This document shows, in pieces, positions 16,158-23,193 of a DNA stretch of 64,000 nt. This DNA comes from Oricola nitratireducens (GTDB lineage: Bacteria; Pseudomonadota; Alphaproteobacteria; Rhizobiales; Rhizobiaceae), in the NCBI RefSeq assembly GCF_014904745.1, contig NZ_JACZCS010000035.1, forward strand, positions 87,472 to 151,471. The letters are read 5' to 3'. Each line of letters starts with the position of its first letter. Positions within the stretch are counted from its first letter, which is position 1. The notes beneath the pieces are model-generated. The model saw only the letters and a list, made by a program, of their open reading frames with translations. It ran no database searches and had not been told where the DNA came from. The position numbers were made by a program, and so were the translations under genes.

Positions 16158-17402
16158 ATGAAACGGCATAGCAACAAGAACATTTCCGGCCTGCTCCTCG
16201 GCAGCCTTGTCGCACTTTCGGCGACCTGCGCCCCTGCATTCGCGACGGACGGCTATTTCCAGGTCGGCTTCGGCGCCCGCCAGGGCGGCATGGGCGGCGC
16301 CGGTGTGGCGGATTCGACCGACGCGATGGCCCAGACGCTCAACCCGGCCGGTATCGTCGGGGTCAAAGATCAGTGGCAAATTGGCGGTGCGCTATTTATG
16401 CCGTTTCGTGGATACGAGGCTACAGGGGCTGGCTTTGTTGCGCGGCCAGGTGTCGACAGCGATGCAAATATTTTTGTGATGCCGAATTTCGCCTTGGTGC
16501 GCCAGATTGATTCGCAATCTGCATGGGGTATTTCCGTGTACGGTAATGGCGGCATGAATACCACTTATCCGAACGTGGCGAATCCATCCTGTGGCCCCGG
16601 TAGCGGCATTTTTTGCGGCGGCGCGACAGGTGTCGATCTGATGCAAGCCTTCATCTCGGTCGACTATGCCCGACAGATGGGGCCTCTGAAGGTCGGTATT
16701 GCTCCAACCTTGGCGGTGCAGCGGTTCATGGCCAAAGGCTTAACCGGCTTTGGTGTTCCCGAGAACGGTTACGATTATTCGGTCGGTGGTGGCGTGCGTG
16801 CCGGTATCGAATGGGAGGCTATGCCGGGACTGCGTTTCGGCCTGTCCGGCCAGACCAAGATGTACATGACGAAGTTCGACAAATATGCCGGCCTGTTCGC
16901 GGAGCAGGGCGGATTTGACATCCCGGCGCAGATAACGGCCGGTGTCGCCTTCGACGCGACGCCAGATTTAACGCTAGCCTTCGATTATCAGCGCATTTTT
17001 TACGGCGGTGTTCCCTCAATCTCGAACTCCTCGACCCTGCCGCCGCCGTTTGGCGCCGACAACGGTCCGGGCTTCGGCTGGCACGACGTGAACGTGTTCA
17101 AGATTGGTGCCGAATGGCAGGCAAACGCCGCGTGGACGCTACGAGCCGGTTATGCCTATAGCGACAATCCGATCAAACCGACGGATGTGATGCTGAACAT
17201 TCTCGCTCCAGGCGTAACCCAACACCACATCTCGGCTGGTGCAAGCTACAAGATGTCAGATCGCAACACGGTTGATTTCTTCGCCATGTATGTTCCCGAA
17301 ACGAAGGTTACGGGTCCGGACGTGATGGGTGCTCCAGGAAGCGAAATCACGCTGAAAATGCACCAGTTCCAGCTTGGATTCGGTCTGACCCGCACGTTCT
17401 GA
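16158..17402 (+). CDS. OmpP1/FadL-family outer-membrane transport protein
   Basis: A 414-residue protein with a signal peptide (hydrophobic LLLGSLVALSATCAPAFA, cleavage near residue 29) followed by the FadL N-terminal hatch signature DGYFQVGFGARQGGMGGAG and DAMAQTLNPAGIV, then amphipathic beta strands ending in an aromatic C-terminus (GFGLTRTF). Such porins take up hydrophobic compounds. Its place between dsrE2 and tusA suggests uptake of a hydrophobic sulfur compound or sulfur itself, which is inference. From about 16370 the coding sequence is visibly less GC-rich, with more A/T-ending codons than the Hdr genes, hinting at a different history. Confidence 0.9.
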   Translation: MKRHSNKNISGLLLGSLVALSATCAPAFATDGYFQVGFGARQGGMGGAGVADSTDAMAQTLNPAGIVGVKDQWQIGGALFMPFRGYEATGAGFVARPGVDSDANIFVMPNFALVRQIDSQSAWGISVYGNGGMNTTYPNVANPSCGPGSGIFCGGATGVDLMQAFISVDYARQMGPLKVGIAPTLAVQRFMAKGLTGFGVPENGYDYSVGGGVRAGIEWEAMPGLRFGLSGQTKMYMTKFDKYAGLFAEQGGFDIPAQITAGVAFDATPDLTLAFDYQRIFYGGVPSISNSSTLPPPFGADNGPGFGWHDVNVFKIGAEWQANAAWTLRAGYAYSDNPIKPTDVMLNILAPGVTQHHISAGASYKMSDRNTVDFFAMYVPETKVTGPDVMGAPGSEITLKMHQFQLGFGLTRTF

Positions 17403-17427
17403 ATCCACGAAACGAAACCCGAGAAAA

Positions 17428-17441
17428 CGGGCGCTTGCCCG
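17428..17441 (+). other. small hairpin before tusA
   Basis: CGGGC-GCTT-GCCCG is a perfect 5-bp stem between the porin stop and the tusA ribosome site (AAAGGAGG). It is too short and lacks a T-run, so it is recorded only as local structure that could tune the high expected level of tusA mRNA. Confidence 0.3.
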
Positions 17442-17454
17442 CAAAGGAGGAAAA

Positions 17455-17682
17455 ATGGCCGATCAGGTTCTCGACGCAAAAGGGCTGAACTGCCCGCTGC
17501 CCATTCTGCGCGCGAAGAAAGCGTTGAAGGAACTGCCGACGGGCGGCACGCTGGAAATTCATGCGACCGATCCGGGCGCGGTGAAGGATTTCGAGGCGTT
17601 CTGCCGCAGCACCGGCAACGAACTCCTGGAGTCGCGCGCAGAGGGAAGCACCTATATCTTCCTGATCAAGCACACGAACTGA
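17455..17682 (+). CDS. tusA: TusA sulfurtransferase
   Basis: A 75-residue SirA/TusA-fold carrier with the CPxP motif at Cys13 (GLNCPLPIL) and a second cysteine in EAFCRSTGN (about 52). It carries sulfane sulfur as a persulfide and in sHdr bacteria hands it to or from DsrE and the complex. A strong AAAGGAGG site lies six bases before the ATG. It is the last gene of the locus, followed 21 bp later by an intrinsic terminator. The position next to sHdr genes distinguishes it from tRNA-thiolation TusA. Confidence 0.94.
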   Translation: MADQVLDAKGLNCPLPILRAKKALKELPTGGTLEIHATDPGAVKDFEAFCRSTGNELLESRAEGSTYIFLIKHTN

Positions 17683-17703
17683 TTTGTCTGACAGATGAAG
17701 AAT

Positions 17704-17730
17704 GCCGGCGCCGTGTGCGCCGGCTTTTCT
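17704..17730 (+). terminator. intrinsic terminator of the sHdr locus
   Basis: A perfect 8-bp stem GCCGGCGC-CGTGT-GCGCCGGC is followed directly by TTTTCT. It starts 22 bp after the tusA stop and its T-run touches the end of the convergent ArsR gene, so it closes the plus-strand transcription unit. Confidence 0.87.
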
Positions 17731-18007
17731 ATACGCAGAATTCGGCGTAAAGCGCCTTGATGATCCGGCGAATGCGGTCATCGGCAAGCGTATAGACGAT
17801 GGAACGACCTGTACGCTCGAAATCGACCAGGCCGTCTTCCCGCAACCGGGCCAGCTGTTTCGAGACAGCGGCCTGCGGGACACCAAGCATCTGCTCCAAT
17901 TGGCCGACGCTCGCACCGGTTTCGGCGAGGCGGCACAGGATCACAAGCCTGGAAGGATGGGCCAGCGACTTCAGGAACTGGGTCGTGCGTTCGGCGTTTT
18001 CCAGCAT
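17729..18007 (-). CDS. ArsR-family persulfide-sensing repressor (sHdrR/SqrR-like)
   Basis: A winged-helix ArsR repressor of at least 92 residues. The recognition helix region is VPQAAVSKQLARLREDGL. Its only two cysteines are Cys25 (LVILCRLAE) and Cys91 (YAEFCV), 66 residues apart, the same spacing I recall for Cys41/107 in SqrR and Cys50/116 in sHdrR, which form a polysulfide bridge and then leave DNA. It converges on tusA. The ATG at 18007 has no ribosome site. The frame stays open and coding-like upstream, and a CTG at 18064 preceded by AGGGAG would add 19 residues, approaching the N-terminal extension of sHdrR. Confidence 0.88.
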   Translation of the reverse strand: MLENAERTTQFLKSLAHPSRLVILCRLAETGASVGQLEQMLGVPQAAVSKQLARLREDGLVDFERTGRSIVYTLADDRIRRIIKALYAEFCV

Positions 18008-18335
18008 CTGGCCGGAAACGGCCAGATCTTCGAATTCTTCCGGTTCGGCGACAGTTACGGACAGCGTCTTCTGCTCCCTGCTAGAGTGTTTTTCTTGCCG
18101 TCACCATCTAAGCATGGCGCCAATGGAGCGCAAGTCAGGTAACGGTCCCGGCATTTTGCCTTTTTTGGAATTGTACCGTGTTCCGCCGCGGCAGTATAGG
18201 CCGCGTTCCGTCGCACCTGAACAGCAGCAAGGTGGCCAGTGTCCGGATTTTCGGCGCAATTGCCGTGGGCGAACGCATTTTTCCGGGATCTTAGCTGTTT
18301 CGCGTTTTCGATCCGAGCTGCTATGGACCGTTTTC
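18008..18335. other. intergenic region between ArsR repressor and dusA
   Basis: The 328 bp carry no convincing separate gene. The first part (to 18064) is probably an N-terminal extension of the ArsR protein. Beyond it, TACAAT and TATACT hexamers read on the minus strand near 18170-18205 and could be -10 elements of the repressor gene. No ATTC-N8-GAAT site was found here, so simple autoregulation through the same operator is not supported. Confidence 0.5.
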
Positions 18336-19352
18336 ATGAATGAACATTCGCGCCTTTACAGGGAAAACGTACCGCGCCTGGCCATCGCGCCGATGATGGA
18401 CTGGACGGATCGGCATTGCCGGTTCTTTCATCGGCAGTTGACGCGTCGCGCGCTACTTTACACCGAGATGGTGGTTGCCGACGCGGTGATCCATGGCGAT
18501 CGCGAGCGCTTGCTGGGCTATGACGCCGTCGAGCATCCGGTCGCGCTGCAGCTTGGCGGCAGCGAACCGGAAAAGCTTGCCGAGGCGGTGCGGATCGCGG
18601 CGGATTTCGGCTATGACGAAATCAACCTGAATGTCGGCTGTCCGTCCGACAGGGTCCAGTCGGGCACGTTCGGCGCCTGCCTGATGCGCACACCGGATCT
18701 CGTTGCACGCTGCGTCGAGGCAATGAAAGCGGCGGTTCCGGCCGGCCTCCCGGTTACGGTGAAGTGCCGGATCGGCGTCGACGATCAGGATCCGGAAATC
18801 GCCCTGTTCGATCTCGCAGCCCGGGTGATCGAGGCCGGAACGGATGCGGTTTGGGTTCATGCGCGCAAGGCGTGGCTGGAAGGGCTTAGCCCGAAGGAGA
18901 ACCGGGATGTTCCGCCGCTCGACTACGATATCGTCTATCGCCTGAAGGCCGAATATCCGGATTTCTTCATCGGGATAAACGGCGGCATTAAGGATCTGAG
19001 TGAGGTGGCGTCGCACCTGGAACGCGTCGACGGCGCGATGCTCGGCCGCGCAGCGTATCAGAATCCCGGCCTTCTGGCGGACGCGGACGGCATTGTCTAC
19101 GGCGACACGGCCGCTCGCCCGAATCTCTGCGACGTCGCCGAGACCATGGCGGATTATGTCGATCGCCACGTGGCGTCGGGCGGCAAGGCGAACCACGTCA
19201 CGCGGCACATGGTCGGGCTTTTCCATGGCGTCGCCGGTGCGCGCCACTGGCGCCAGATCCTGTCGACGCAGTCGGTGCGCCCCGGCGCGAACGGCGATGT
19301 TGTACGCGAGGCGCTGCGCTCGGTATTGGACGCGGGCCGCGAGGCGGCTTGA
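18336..19352 (+). CDS. dusA: tRNA-dihydrouridine synthase A
   Basis: A 338-residue FMN-dependent TIM-barrel Dus enzyme. The N-terminal motif is APMMDWTDRHCRFF and the catalytic cysteine is in INLNVGCPSDRVQSG. The family's C-terminal helical domain is present (TRHMVGLFHGVAGARHWR). It reduces uridines at positions 20 and 20a of tRNA. The RPGANGDVVREAL tail and 338-residue length fit DusA rather than DusB. The ATG at 18336 is the first Met giving the usual short N-terminus; upstream frame is intergenic. Divergent from the ArsR gene and not functionally linked to sHdr. Confidence 0.93.
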   Translation: MNEHSRLYRENVPRLAIAPMMDWTDRHCRFFHRQLTRRALLYTEMVVADAVIHGDRERLLGYDAVEHPVALQLGGSEPEKLAEAVRIAADFGYDEINLNVGCPSDRVQSGTFGACLMRTPDLVARCVEAMKAAVPAGLPVTVKCRIGVDDQDPEIALFDLAARVIEAGTDAVWVHARKAWLEGLSPKENRDVPPLDYDIVYRLKAEYPDFFIGINGGIKDLSEVASHLERVDGAMLGRAAYQNPGLLADADGIVYGDTAARPNLCDVAETMADYVDRHVASGGKANHVTRHMVGLFHGVAGARHWRQILSTQSVRPGANGDVVREALRSVLDAGREAA

Positions 19353-19432
19353 TTTCAACTTTACCGCTTGCCATCGGCGGTAAATCTGGCCATTTCCTCT
19401 GCGCTGTTTGAATCCGGGGACGGGGAACCGAA

Positions 19433-20257
19433 TTGGACCATTTCGCATTCATGGATGTCGCTTGGCTTGTCGTTGCGCTAGCCGGGGCGGGCGTGGTCGC
19501 AGGATTTCTTGCCGGCCTGTTCGGTATCGGCGGCGGCGCGGTCCTTGTGCCGGTCTTCTATCAGGTCTTCGGGCTTGTTGGCGTCGACGAAGGGCTGCGC
19601 ATGCATCTTTCGGTCGGAACGTCGCTTGCTATCATCGTACCGACCTCGATCCGCTCCCTGATGTCGCACAAGAAGAAGGGCGCGGTCGATATGGAGCTGT
19701 TGAAGAGCTACGTGATCGCCGTGCCGACGGGCGTGCTGATCGCGACGCTCATCTTCGCGTCAATTTCGGGGGCGGAATTGCGCGTGATCTTTGCAGTGAT
19801 CGCGATCCTCGTCGGCTTTCGGCTGATCATCAACCGGTCGGACTGGCGTCTCGGAGACGACCTGCCCACGGGCGCCGCGCGGTTCGGCGTGGGCGCATTG
19901 ATCGGCTTTCTCTCCACGCTGATGGGGATTGGCGGCGGTGTCCTGAACAACACGTTCATGACGCTGTTCAACCGGCCGATCCACCAGGCCGTCGCGACGT
20001 CGGCGGGCGTCGGCGTGCTGATCTCGATCCCGGGATTCATCGGATCGATGTGGGCCGGCTGGGGCGAAGAGGGATTGCCCTTCTTGTCGACCGGCTACGT
20101 CAACTGGCTTGCCGTCGCGCTCGTCATCCCGATTACGCTGCTGATTGCGCCGCTCGGCGTGAAATTCGCCCACAAGCTGGAAAAGCGCCAACTCGAAGTC
20201 GGTTTCGGCCTGTTTATGTTCGTCGTCGCCGCCCGTTTCTTCTACAGCGTTCTCTAG
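19433..20257 (+). CDS. TauE/SafE-family anion exporter
   Basis: A 274-residue membrane protein with about eight hydrophobic segments and the repeated glycine-rich motif of the family (LAGLFGIGGGAVLVPVF near residue 24, LMGIGGGVLNNTFM near 164). TauE/SafE proteins move sulfite, sulfoacetate or similar anions. Its closeness to an sHdr locus, whose product is sulfite, makes sulfite export an attractive job, but it lies outside the sHdr transcription unit. The start is probably TTG at 19433 behind GGGGAACC; an ATG six codons later (19451) is the alternative. Confidence 0.87.
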   Translation: MDHFAFMDVAWLVVALAGAGVVAGFLAGLFGIGGGAVLVPVFYQVFGLVGVDEGLRMHLSVGTSLAIIVPTSIRSLMSHKKKGAVDMELLKSYVIAVPTGVLIATLIFASISGAELRVIFAVIAILVGFRLIINRSDWRLGDDLPTGAARFGVGALIGFLSTLMGIGGGVLNNTFMTLFNRPIHQAVATSAGVGVLISIPGFIGSMWAGWGEEGLPFLSTGYVNWLAVALVIPITLLIAPLGVKFAHKLEKRQLEVGFGLFMFVVAARFFYSVL

Positions 20258-20261
20258 CGTT

Positions 20262-20963
20262 TCAGTTGCGCAGGACCATGCGGTCGCGTCGCACCTCGAA
20301 AGAGTGCAGCGTGTCGAGGAAATTCATACCCAGCAGATTGGAGGACAGCTGGCTGTCGCTGGCGACAAGGGCGGTGATGTTGCGCCGGGTTATCCCGCCG
20401 ATCGCAATGTCGAGCCCGGTGACCCGCGCCGCCATGGCGGTGCCGTTCGCGGTTGCGACGGGAATGTGAAAATCGAGACTGTCCGGGTCGATCCCGGCTT
20501 TGCGGGCGTTTTCCTCGGTCAGCACGACCGTCGATGCGCCGGTGTCAACGAGAAAGGTCTGACGCGAACCGTTGACGGTGCCGCTGGTCTCGAAGTGGCG
20601 GCCGCGCCGGTTGATCGTGACGGAGAGGCTGCCGTCGGCGCTTTGCGACGATACGGGTTCGCCCGGAATCAGTCCGGACGTCACACGGGCGGCGGTATCG
20701 TGCAGTTCGAAGCGATACTCATAGCCGATAACCAGCATGATGATGATGGCCAGCCATATGCCGGCCTGGCGCGCCATTTCGCCGAAGCGCTGTCCGGAGG
20801 CGAACAGGCCTGCCGCGAGCACCGTGCCAAACAGGCCGAGATAGACGGTGCCTGCGAACTGGCTCTCGGTCATCGGTCCGATCGTTCCGTCGTTGCCGTT
20901 GAAGATCAGCACGAGGAGGCTGGCGCCGAGAATGCCGAAGACGAGAAAGGCGAACGGGTTCAT
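20262..20963 (-). CDS. membrane-anchored retropepsin-like aspartic protease
   Basis: A 233-residue clan AA aspartic protease of the TIGR02281 type. Three hydrophobic segments (about 3-20, 38-54, 68-82) precede a retropepsin domain with the active-site LVDTGASTVVL (Asp140) and a GMNFLDTLHSFEV C-terminal strand. As a single-lobed retropepsin it must dimerise. The natural substrate of this alphaproteobacterial family is unknown. It converges on the TauE gene with a 4-bp gap and is followed upstream by DUF1289, a common neighbour arrangement. Confidence 0.87.
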   Translation of the reverse strand: MNPFAFLVFGILGASLLVLIFNGNDGTIGPMTESQFAGTVYLGLFGTVLAAGLFASGQRFGEMARQAGIWLAIIIMLVIGYEYRFELHDTAARVTSGLIPGEPVSSQSADGSLSVTINRRGRHFETSGTVNGSRQTFLVDTGASTVVLTEENARKAGIDPDSLDFHIPVATANGTAMAARVTGLDIAIGGITRRNITALVASDSQLSSNLLGMNFLDTLHSFEVRRDRMVLRN

Positions 20964-20970
20964 GGTGCGA

Positions 20971-21213
20971 TCACGCTTCTTCGGCCGAGGCGCCGCGTTC
21001 GCGCGCCATGCGCCGGCGTTTCGTCTCGCGGCGCGGCTTGCGTTCGATGGTTTCCAGGCGCTCTGGCAGCAGCGCCATGATCTCGCGGCGGTGTTCGGGA
21101 GAATAGGTTAGCCATTGTGCGATTTCGTCACGTGTGCGCGCGCATCCGAAACAGTAGCCTGTGTTCAGGTCGATCGAACAGACGAGGATGCAGGGCGATT
21201 CAATCGCGTTCAT
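20971..21213 (-). CDS. DUF1289 small cysteine protein
   Basis: An 80-residue DUF1289 protein with the conserved four-Cys pattern SPCILVCSIDLNTGYCFGC and the following RTRDEIAQW, probably a zinc or iron-sulfur site, then a basic C-terminal tail (RKPRRETKRRRMARERG). Function unknown. The ATG at 21213 is chosen over one 15 codons earlier because AAGGAGG sits four bases upstream. It lies between the retropepsin gene and cobS. Confidence 0.88.
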   Translation of the reverse strand: MNAIESPCILVCSIDLNTGYCFGCARTRDEIAQWLTYSPEHRREIMALLPERLETIERKPRRETKRRRMARERGASAEEA

Positions 21214-21229
21214 GGCGCCTCCTTCTGCA

Positions 21230-22045
21230 TCAATTGGGGATGGAAATCCCGAGCGCAAGTCCGGTAAAGAGCGTGATCTCGACGATCTGCTGGCAGGCGC
21301 CGAGCGTATCTCCGGTATGGCCGCCGATCATGCGGGTGCAAAATCGCGAAAAGCCCTGCAGCGCAGTCAGCGCCAGCAGTATGGCAATCGCCGCATTGAC
21401 GAAACCGGCCGAGGCGACGGCGAGGATCGCGAAAATGGCAAGTCCGGATATCGCCGCGGTGCCGACGGCGTTCTCCGACGGCTTTCCGGCCGCATCCGCG
21501 ACGCCGCCCGGACGCGCATTGGGCAGGCCTGCCCAGAACCAGACCATTGCCGCCCTCGAACAGGCGGCGACAGCGATGAGGCCGAGACCGGCGGCAAAGG
21601 CGCCATGCGCCTGCACCATCACCGCAAGCGCCGCGCTGCGCAGCAGAATGCTTCCCGCAATGGCAATGGCGCCGTAGGTGCCGATGCGCGAATCCTTCAT
21701 GATTTCCAGACGTTCGTCCTTCGTGTGGCCGCCGCCGAATCCGTCGGCGACGTCGCCGAGCCCGTCCTCATGCAGCGCGCCGGTCGCCGCGATCAGCGCG
21801 AGGATGCAGAAGACTGCGGCCATGAACGGCGGAACGCCGATCGTCGACAGGACGAGAAGGAGCAAAGCCGGCGCGGCGGCGATCACGACGCCGGCAAGGG
21901 CGAAACCCGCGGTGTCGTCGCGCATCGCGGGCGAAGGGCCTCCGGCTTCGAAATAGCGCTGCGAAACGGGCAGACGGCTCAGAAAGCCGACGGCGCGCAT
22001 CGTCTGCGCCACCAGAGTCGTCATCGGTTCGGATGGATCGGCCAT
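21230..22045 (-). CDS. cobS: adenosylcobinamide-GDP ribazoletransferase
   Basis: A 272-residue polytopic membrane enzyme of the CobS/CobV family, with the active-site acidic motif HEDGLGDVADGFGGG and KDSRIGTYGA. It joins adenosylcobinamide-GDP to alpha-ribazole (phosphate), the last step of the nucleotide-loop pathway of cobalamin. The ATG at 22045 gives a normal N-terminus; the frame is open further upstream but crosses the divergent promoter region. It pairs with cobT, divergent by 110 bp. No cobalamin riboswitch fits in the gap. Confidence 0.92.
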   Translation of the reverse strand: MADPSEPMTTLVAQTMRAVGFLSRLPVSQRYFEAGGPSPAMRDDTAGFALAGVVIAAAPALLLLVLSTIGVPPFMAAVFCILALIAATGALHEDGLGDVADGFGGGHTKDERLEIMKDSRIGTYGAIAIAGSILLRSAALAVMVQAHGAFAAGLGLIAVAACSRAAMVWFWAGLPNARPGGVADAAGKPSENAVGTAAISGLAIFAILAVASAGFVNAAIAILLALTALQGFSRFCTRMIGGHTGDTLGACQQIVEITLFTGLALGISIPN

Positions 22046-22155
22046 GGTCCCAGCTTTTTGTTCGCGATTGCGCGACTGCGTGTCGCTTCGGGTGCGCCGT
22101 CGTGTATAGGGCAGGGGCAATAAACACGCCACAGCTTTCCCGATAGGAGCACATA

Positions 22156-23172
22156 GTGACCAGCGGCCTGCCATTCGACGATTTCCGCAACCTTCTGAAG
22201 AATCTGCCGGGTCCCGACGAGGCGGCTGTTGCCGCCGTGCGCGAGCGTGACGCCCAATTGACGAAGCCCGCAGGTTCGCTCGGGCGACTTGAGGAGATCG
22301 CCGAGTGGCTGGCTGCCTGGACGGGCCGCGCGCCCGCCGTGACGCGGCCGCTTGTGGCGGTGTTCGCCGGCAACCACGGAGTGGTCAACCAGGGCGTCGC
22401 CCCCTATCCGCAGAGTGTCACGGCGCAGATGGTGGCAAACTTCGCCGCCGGTGGCGCGGCGGTCAACCAGATCTGCATCGCCAACGATCTTGGCCTGAAG
22501 GTCTTCGATCTGGCGCTCGACTATCCGACGTCGGACATCACCCAGGACGCGGCGATGGACGAAAAGACCTGCGCGGCCACCATGGCCTTCGGCATGGAGG
22601 CGATCGCAGGCGGCACGGATCTGCTGTGCATCGGCGAAATGGGAATCGGCAACACGACGGTGGCGGCGGCCATTTTCCACGGCCTCTATGGCGGCGATGC
22701 GGCCGAATGGGTCGGACCGGGCACCGGTTCGGCAGGCGAAGTGCTGACGTGCAAGATCGATGCCGTGGCGCGCGCCGTCGAACTGCACCGCCCGCATCTC
22801 GGCGATCCGCTGGAACTGCTGCGCCGTCTCGGTGGACGGGAAGTCGCGGCGATGGCGGGAGCGATCCTTGCCGCGCGCGCGGAGCGTATTCCGGTGATCA
22901 TCGACGGCTATGTCGCGACCGCCGCGGCCGCTGTTCTGCACGCCGCCAATCCGGCGGTGCTCGACCATTGTCTTGCAGGGCATGTCTCGGCCGAGCCGGC
23001 GCATGCCAAGGCGCTGGCCAGGATCGGCAAGGAACCGTTGCTGTCGCTCGGCATGCGGCTCGGGGAAGGGTCCGGCGCGGCGCTTGCCGCCGGCATCGTC
23101 AAGGCCGCCGCGCTTTGCCATTCCGGCATGGCGACGTTTGTCGAGGCGGGCGTCAGCGACAAGGATGAGTAG
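22156..23172 (+). CDS. cobT: nicotinate-nucleotide:dimethylbenzimidazole phosphoribosyltransferase
   Basis: A 338-residue CobT/CobU-type enzyme, normal for the family. Signatures include LTKPAGSLGRLEEIA, FAGNHGVVNQGVAPYP, GEMGIGNTTVAAAI and the catalytic-Glu region LRLGEGSGAALAAGIVKAA. It makes alpha-ribazole 5'-phosphate from nicotinate mononucleotide and dimethylbenzimidazole, feeding CobS. The start is GTG at 22156, behind AGGAG seven bases upstream. It converges with the sensor kinase gene 21 bp downstream. Confidence 0.94.
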   Translation: MTSGLPFDDFRNLLKNLPGPDEAAVAAVRERDAQLTKPAGSLGRLEEIAEWLAAWTGRAPAVTRPLVAVFAGNHGVVNQGVAPYPQSVTAQMVANFAAGGAAVNQICIANDLGLKVFDLALDYPTSDITQDAAMDEKTCAATMAFGMEAIAGGTDLLCIGEMGIGNTTVAAAIFHGLYGGDAAEWVGPGTGSAGEVLTCKIDAVARAVELHRPHLGDPLELLRRLGGREVAAMAGAILAARAERIPVIIDGYVATAAAAVLHAANPAVLDHCLAGHVSAEPAHAKALARIGKEPLLSLGMRLGEGSGAALAAGIVKAAALCHSGMATFVEAGVSDKDE

Positions 23173-23193
23173 TTCTGAGCCGCTCCGGGGCGC

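Noticed and set aside
22046..22155. Possible cobalamin riboswitch between cobS and cobT
   Set aside because: The divergent gap is only 110 bp and shows no B12-box-like sequence; a full riboswitch does not fit.
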